Positions 53,780 through 60,000 of a stretch of 60,000 nt of DNA are shown in pieces (the first letter of the stretch is position 1; every line of letters begins with the position of its first letter). The translations under genes and the position numbers were made by a program. The stretch comes from Bugula neritina (lineage: Eukaryota > Bryozoa > Gymnolaemata > Cheilostomatida > Bugulidae): positions 2,833,751-2,893,750 of the forward strand of contig OZ037773.1 in the NCBI GenBank assembly GCA_964035545.1. Direction: 5' to 3'. The notes under the pieces were generated by a model. The model was not told the DNA's origin. It searched no databases and saw only the letters and a list, made by a program, of their open reading frames with translations.

Positions 53780-56700
53780 ATGGCTAGTGTGCAAGGCGAA
53801 CCACCTGCTAAAGCACTAAAACATGGAGTACAAAATAAGAATGCGGCAAAACCAAAAGGTAGAAGTAACAACACACTGACAGTTGAGCAGCTCGAGTCTG
53901 ATGTTATTTCACAATTGGCTGCCGAAAACTGGAGTGGCAGCACCGCCAAGTCCTTCTCATCAGAGGTAACGGTTGAAGTCAAACAGTTTGTTTCTGCTTT
54001 TGAGGCCTGTTGAGATTTTCCTGAGTCTGTTATAATATGTGATTTCACTTAAGTTGTCCCTTTAAGCTCATTAAAAAATTACTTGATATCTAGAAAATTA
54101 TAATGATTCAGTAAATTATAAAAATTCAGTCATCGTTTGAAGTTTGATTTTTCAAAACAAAATATCTATTTAAATTAGTTGCTGTGCTATAAAGTTGCAC
54201 GAATCCAGCTATAAATTGATGAAGTGTGTTACTTTGAACCAAGGTTTGGTTTCATTCAATACAGTTTTTTCATAAAGAAGATAACTCCCATACTGTTTTA
54301 CGGAAGCATCATCTTTTACAGCTCACTCTTTGCTGAGAACCGGTGGTCATTTATATGCTCACATTCTGGGTTGCTTGGACCTTGAATATAAATGTGTTTA
54401 CTCACCACAAGCTATTACAGTAGTTTCTCTGGTTACTTTTCACTTTTATTGGCTCGTATGTTATATAGATTGTTGAGAATATTTACACCAATGAGCTGGG
54501 TGCAGTTAAAAAGGTCATGATGTTAGAGGTTTCCCAGTATCTAGAGAAATATTTGTGGAAATTCTATGTGCCACACAAGTCCTCACTGTCGCACGTCATT
54601 TCCATCATGATCATGGTAAACGAGAAGTTCCGTGAGCGGGTGCCAGCTTGGGAGGTGAGAAGTTTGAATTTTTGAATTTTTTACAGCCCGTTCCAGCTGT
54701 AAGTTGGAATTAAAGTACTTTTTTTTAAAAACTAATGCTACTAACAGTCAAAACTTATGTAAGTTCAAATTTTTTGCCGATTGAAAGTTTTGCGTAACCA
54801 TGTTCTGTTTAAACTTGTTATGTTTGTTTTATTCTTTTTGTGTGAGCCTATGGAATATAGCTTAGAAGGAAATAGTTTTAAAATATTTTATATGTAACTA
54901 TGTCATTGTTCTTATAGGCATTTAAAAACAGTCCTGATAACTTCCCTGGATTTTTTGAGGATGTCACAAGACTGGTAATCTCTCCCGACAGTCTGAGTTA
55001 TAAATCCCAGACGGTTGTTCTGGTATTCCTGATCCATATATTCAATTCTTTGGTATGTTGTTTGGTTTGTCTGCCGTGCAAATATTTTTGGTCTTAGGTG
55101 ATATTGAAACTCTTAATTTTAATACAAGTTACCAACTTGTCATTATAAATTCACTGCGAGGTTTCCTTTTCAACAGGAAGTGGATTTGATTCGCCAGCAT
55201 GCACAGAAACTGGTGTCCTTGTCTATTTGGACGAACCTAAAGCCAGGTAGACTGAGTGAGTTGTACAAAGAGACACCGAAGATGAAGAAATTCATGTCTG
55301 CTATAAAGTAGGTTGTAGGTTGTAACTTGTAGGTGGTAGCTTGTAACTTGCAGGTTGTAACTTGTAGGTTGTAACTTGTAGGTTGTAACTTGTAGGTTGT
55401 AACTTGTAGGTTGTAACTTGTAGGTTGTAACTTGTAGGTTGTAACTTGTAGGTTGTAACTTGTAACTTGTAACTTGTAGGTTGTAACTTGTAGGTTAGGT
55501 TATAAACACACTCGAGGTATGACTGGTCAACTCAAAGTTAGGTGATGGTTGGTGGTCACTAAGTGCATTGGTTGGGGTTTGGAGTTCAAACAGCAATGTA
55601 GCTTCTGTACTCGGTCACCTCAAACTCGGTGCTGCGTCTAGCGATTAGTCCAGGTTTTCACAATCAATCTGATCGAGTTTGAGTGTGTCCTGTGTTAGCG
55701 CCCATTTGCCTGGCCTATTTGATAGCAATACAAAGTAATAAGCCCATTCTCGTATAGGAGCAAATAGTAATGGAAAATTTTTTTGGCTGTCTTGCACATA
55801 TAATTTTTCTGTCACTCACATTATTTGGCATTTACTAGTCTGTGGGCAGAGTTCTTTCTGTATATTGTCTTTTGTTGAAGTTTTGGCAGTAAAAAAAAAT
55901 CTTGTTTTTAGAAAACAAGATGGCCGTTTGTCGAAAGAAGAACTTCAAAAAGCTGTGTTTGAGAGGCAGTTTCTGTATAGATTAATCACGGAAAGGTTTT
56001 ACCCTACTTTACACTCAATTACTGAAAAAGGTGCAAACATATTATTATACTCAAAATTCTGATTACTCTTGATATTTATTGCCAACTTATACTACAGTAT
56101 ATAAAACACTTTAGCATATATAGCACTATAGCACATATAACACTATAGCATATATAACACTATAGTATATATAACACTATACTATATATAATACTATAGC
56201 ATATATAGCACTATAGCACATATAACACTACAGCATATATAACACTATAGCATATATAACACTGTAGTATATACAACACTATAGCATATATAACACTGTA
56301 GTATATAAAACACTATAGCCTATATAACACTATAGCACATATAACACTAAGCTTATATAACACTATAGCATATACAACACTATAGTATATATAACACTAT
56401 AGTATATAAAACACTATAGTATATATAACACTATAGAATATATAACAGTATAGTATATATAACGCTATAGCATATACAACACTATAGCATATACAATACT
56501 ATAGCATATATAACACCATGCTTTGCTCTAACAACAGGCTCTACAGATAAGACTCACTACTGCGAGAGAGTTCTGGAGCTTCTCATTGACCTACAAGCTC
56601 AACTTCCTACCAGACGGTTTCTCAACACTCTACTCGATGATTTACATGTGGTGGTTACTTGCAAGAGATCATTGGTCTTTCAGAAAGGCAGCAAACTGTT

Positions 56701-59700
56701 CTCACAGGTCAGCATATGAGGGTATTATACTGAGGGTAGTATATCATACTGAGGGTATCATACTGAGGGTAGTATATCATACTGAGGGTATTATATCATA
56801 CTGAGGGTATCGTACTGAGGGTATTATATCATACTGAGGGTATCATACTGAGGGTAGTGTATCATACTGAGGGTATTATATCATACTGAGGGTATTGTAT
56901 CATACTGAGGGTATTATATCATACTGAGGGTAGTATATTTTACTGAGGATAGTATATCGTACTGAGGGTAGTATATCATACTGAGGGTAGCATATCGTAC
57001 TGAGGGTATTGTATCATACTGAGGGTATTGTATCATACTGAGGGCAGCATATCATTCTGAGGGTATCATTCTGAGGGTATCATACTGAGAGTTGTATTCT
57101 TGTTTAGTTACTGGATATGTTAGAGTTCTATGTGGGCTTTGAGATCAACGACCTGACTGGAGAACCAATGACAGACAAGGAAATGACCGATATACACTAC
57201 AGACGTATTCGCGCTCTCCAGGTAGTTATATTAACATCTCCAGGTAACATATCGCACTCGTTTTATTGAAGTTTTTTAAGTAAAAGCTTTGGTGTGAGTT
57301 GTGTAGTGATTCTACACAGTTATAGTATGTTATCAGAATATTTGCCATTTACTTGGTGCCAGAGTGAAATGATACTTTTATACAGTCATGCAATCATCAG
57401 ATGTTCTTGAGATAATGCAATTGTTTGCTATGGTGTGCTGTATACAGCAAGACCTAACTATGCTAATTACTCTTCTACATATTCAGCCAGCTTCACCACC
57501 TCTTTTTACATGATTTACCTTAAGCTAAGTAGACTTTACAATATCAAAAGGCGAAAATTTTGTCTGAAAAAAATACCTTTGCCGCATAATTCGCAATATT
57601 CTTTGTTGGTCAGTTTTACCTTCTTAGTTTTATGTTTTCACAATTTTACATTTGATAGATTTTGTCAAATTCTTCTGAGAACTTTTCAACAAGGACTATA
57701 AACAGTGTTGTCAGATAGTGAGCCATATATATTGTGTCGTATTGCTTGCAGAAAGCGGCTTTTTGTAACTTTGGCGAGGAGTTGCGGAGATTTGCTCTGA
57801 GCAACGTGGCGTCTATCGACAACGATGGCTCCCTCTGCAAGTATTTGTCTCCCCTGGATGACAAACAGCTGTCGGCTTTAGCTGTGAAACTTAGCCTCAT
57901 ACCTGAACCCCCCTCAGAAGCAGATGAAGTGGAGTTTGGTTCTTACACTAAGACCTACAACAAAGAATTCCTTCTTGATCTCATGGTAGGGAACACAACT
58001 CCTATCGGTCTTTGTTGGTGACAGCATTTGAGTTCCTGTCATCAACTTTCTATCTCAGCTTTTATTTAGTTTGCCTACTTGCTACTTGTTTCGTTAGTTC
58101 TTTTTTCTAAATATAATGATTGCATTATGTATTTCATTGTCTACTCTCGAACGAATTTTTAACCCATGATTTTCCTTGAAGGTATTCCGTTACGAGAGAA
58201 GATTATCCCAAATTGAGGCTATCAATGAAATGCCACTGTATCCTACAGAAGCCATAGTATGGGACGAGAATATCGTGCCTGGGGACTATTACTCAGGGCA
58301 GGGTTGTCTTGCCCTCCCCAAACTCAACCTACAGTTTTTAACACTCCATGACTATCTGCTAAGGAACTTCCATCTGTTCAGACTTGAAAGCACATGTTAG
58401 TATAAAGTCATTCGTTATATTTTCAAATATTAAGCTTTTTTTCAAAGAATTATTTTCCAGCTTTAATGTAAAGTTGAGAGTGGGTTTATAGTAGTAGTGG
58501 GAAACCATGATGGAAAGGTTATTTTTGTAAGCGGGCTAAGGACTGGGTGTTTAACCATACTAAGTTTCTTTTAAGGAGATGAATGTTTAGTACACATGTT
58601 TTCTATATATGTACACCTGCCTGGCCTGCCTCCCTGTTATAGGTTGTCAAAGTTACGCTAATACGTTGAAATCCTGCGCCTCCATCATTTAATTTGTGTG
58701 TTCCTACATTATATCACTGCGTTTCCATTACTTGCATTATGTTAATGGATTTTTCTTTTGATGTTTTAAAACAGGTCAAATCAAACCACGACCGCAAATC
58801 CGTCAGTAGGAGGCATTCAAATTAATGCAAACCCAGTGTACACGCAGTGTATATATTTATAAATAGTTACGTACATCGTGAATTGTACTCGTGACTTGCT
58901 ATATACTATGTGACTACTATTTGCCACAATATGGTGAGAAAAGCATTGCTCACTGAGATATGGTTGGAAGGATGTTGCTGAGTGAGATATGTTCTGTTTA
59001 CGCAGATGAGATCAGACAGAATATAGAGGACGCTGTGTACCGCATGAAGCCTTGGATGTCCGAATCTGACACCACGCTGTTCGCTGGGTGGGCGCGGATG
59101 GCACAACCCATTGAAGGGTTCAACGTGGTTGAAGTACGTCTACCTTAAATTGATTAAATAGTAATAATATCTGGCTCTCTTGCCATTTTTTACTTCAATT
59201 GTCAGCCATTCTCTGTATACCTGTACAGTGAGTGGTATAGTCTTAAAGGTCTTCAAGGCTTTTCTATTCGCTTTTAGTTTTAAAATGTTTGCAATTTGCA
59301 TTACTCAAAAATTGACAGCTGTGCGAGAGAATTCCATCTCATATACAATTTTATTTTTAATATTTCTTTTCAAATCAAGTACAATCTGTATTTTAGTAGA
59401 ATTTACAAATTTTCTCTATAATACATGTAGTCCTATATATCATATTCTACATACAATATATTACATGTGCTACAAATACTAAATGCTACACATAATATAA
59501 GCTACATGCCATGCTATGACACTAACAAGGTGGTGCTCTGCAGGTTGCTAAACCAAAGCTGGGGGAGAACCACCCAGCCAGAGTGAGAGCAGACGTCTCT
59601 ATATTGCTCAACACTCGCGGCAACATCAGGAATGAATGGGAGTCACTGCGTAAACACGACGTCGCTTTTCTTATCACTGTGAGACCAAGCAATACCACGT

Positions 59701-59720
59701 CTGTGAGGTACAACTTCAAG
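53780..59720 (+). CDS. AQR: Aquarius (intron-binding spliceosomal helicase), first 11 exons
   Basis: Exons: 53780-53965, 54469-54654, 54918-55052, 55177-55307, 55912-56030, 56538-56707, 57108-57221, 57752-57985, 58182-58395, 59006-59133 and 59544-59720. All phases agree; 598 codons are read and the gene runs off the right edge. AQR (IBP160, EMB-4) is an SF1 helicase that binds the intron upstream of the branch site within the spliceosome and forms the intron-binding complex. The part here is the N-terminal helical (ARMADILLO-like) domain and the start of the next domain; the helicase motifs lie beyond the window. Diagnostic runs: [68 protein letters not shown] and [14 protein letters not shown]. 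The start ATG is followed by a divergent Lys/Asn-rich tail, as in other animals. The exon 5 donor is weak (GTGCAA). Confidence 0.96.
55308..55500 (+). repeat. 14-bp minisatellite starting at the AQR exon 4 donor
   Basis: Unit TTGTAGGTTGTAAC, about 13 copies with variants. The donor itself, AA|GTAGGTTGTAGG, is the first unit, so GTAGGT recurs every 14 bases downstream. Confidence 0.9.
55540..55650 (+). repeat. Copy related to the inverted-repeat element at 25,993
   Basis: Contains GTTTGGAGTTCAAAC and CAAACTCGGTGCTGCGTCTA, the latter matching the right arm of the other element. Lies in AQR intron 4. Confidence 0.5.
56096..56516 (+). repeat. 17-bp minisatellite, about 24 copies
   Basis: Unit TATAGCATATATAACAC with GTATAT variants; fills most of AQR intron 5 and ends about 20 bp before exon 6. 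Confidence 0.95.
56716..57090 (+). repeat. GAGGGTATCATACT minisatellite
   Basis: Mixed units of about 14 and 19 bp (ATACTGAGGGTAGTATATC). It fills AQR intron 6 almost from donor to acceptor. Confidence 0.95.
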
Positions 59721-60000
59721 GTAGGTGTAACTCGGCAATACCAACTCTATAAGCTATAGCTTCTAAGTTGACATTACATTAGTAGGTAGTATTGTTTGGG
59801 GTTTTAACTGTAGGATATACAGTACAGTCAACATCCCACTGCTACAGCATAATAGCTCTAGTCAAGTCAAGTTGTAACATCTTCTGCAAAAGTAAAGCGG
59901 CGGCTTGTCAAATTCTGTTTTTCAAAATGTTTTGTCAAAAGTCTTGCTAATGTTTTGCTGATCAATTGTACAAGGAATAATATGTTTGAGATGTTTTCTT

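Noticed and set aside
53966-54013. AQR ending after 77 codons
   Set aside because: The stop is reached only by reading through the GTAACG donor; splicing to 54,469 restores conserved AQR sequence.

Overview
The window looks like nuclear DNA of an invertebrate animal. It is AT-rich, its genes have many introns with GT...AG borders, and it carries a core-histone quartet whose 3' ends are histone stem-loops. The H2B N-terminus ([15 protein letters not shown]...) resembles molluscan and other lophotrochozoan H2Bs, so Lophotrochozoa is the best guess; the species cannot be told from the sequence.

Layout, left to right. (1) 1-17,068, minus strand: 22 recognisable exons of one secreted protein with a signal peptide and about 22 six-cysteine modules. 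The modules end in CCxxC and are joined by Thr-rich, mucin-like linkers. The spacing fits the PLAC domain (ADAMTS, papilin, lacunin) and recalls ShKT. The 3' half has grown by recent tandem exon duplication and is full of fold-back repeats; the last exon lies left of the window. (2) 18,301-19,090: a non-autonomous transposon-like element with perfect 49-bp terminal inverted repeats. (3) 21,117-22,353, minus: a three-exon HYPK gene, the chaperone-like partner of the NatA acetyltransferase. (4) 22.9-24.6 kb: very AT-rich degenerate simple sequence. (5) 27.4-30.5 kb: two divergent histone pairs, H2B/H2A and H4/H3, with TATA boxes, an H2B octamer and identical 3' stem-loops; no H1 was seen. (6) 32,075-50,580, minus: a RIM-binding protein gene of at least 24 exons (coiled coil, SH3, two FN3, linker, SH3, SH3), an active-zone scaffold that links RIM and calcium channels. 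(7) 50.6-53.8 kb: low-complexity intergenic DNA. (8) 53,780 to the right edge, plus: the N-terminal 598 codons of Aquarius (AQR), the intron-binding spliceosomal helicase.

The genes are unrelated in function. A recurring feature is tandem repeats lying against splice sites. A 22-bp minisatellite repeats the 5' splice site of exon 2 of the cysteine-rich gene. A 14-bp minisatellite starts at an AQR donor. In RIM-BP the end of an SH3 exon with its donor is present three times, spaced by multiples of three bases, so three in-frame isoforms are possible. The least ordinary object is the multi-PLAC, mucin-like gene. All calls are from reading by eye; no alignment or database search was run.
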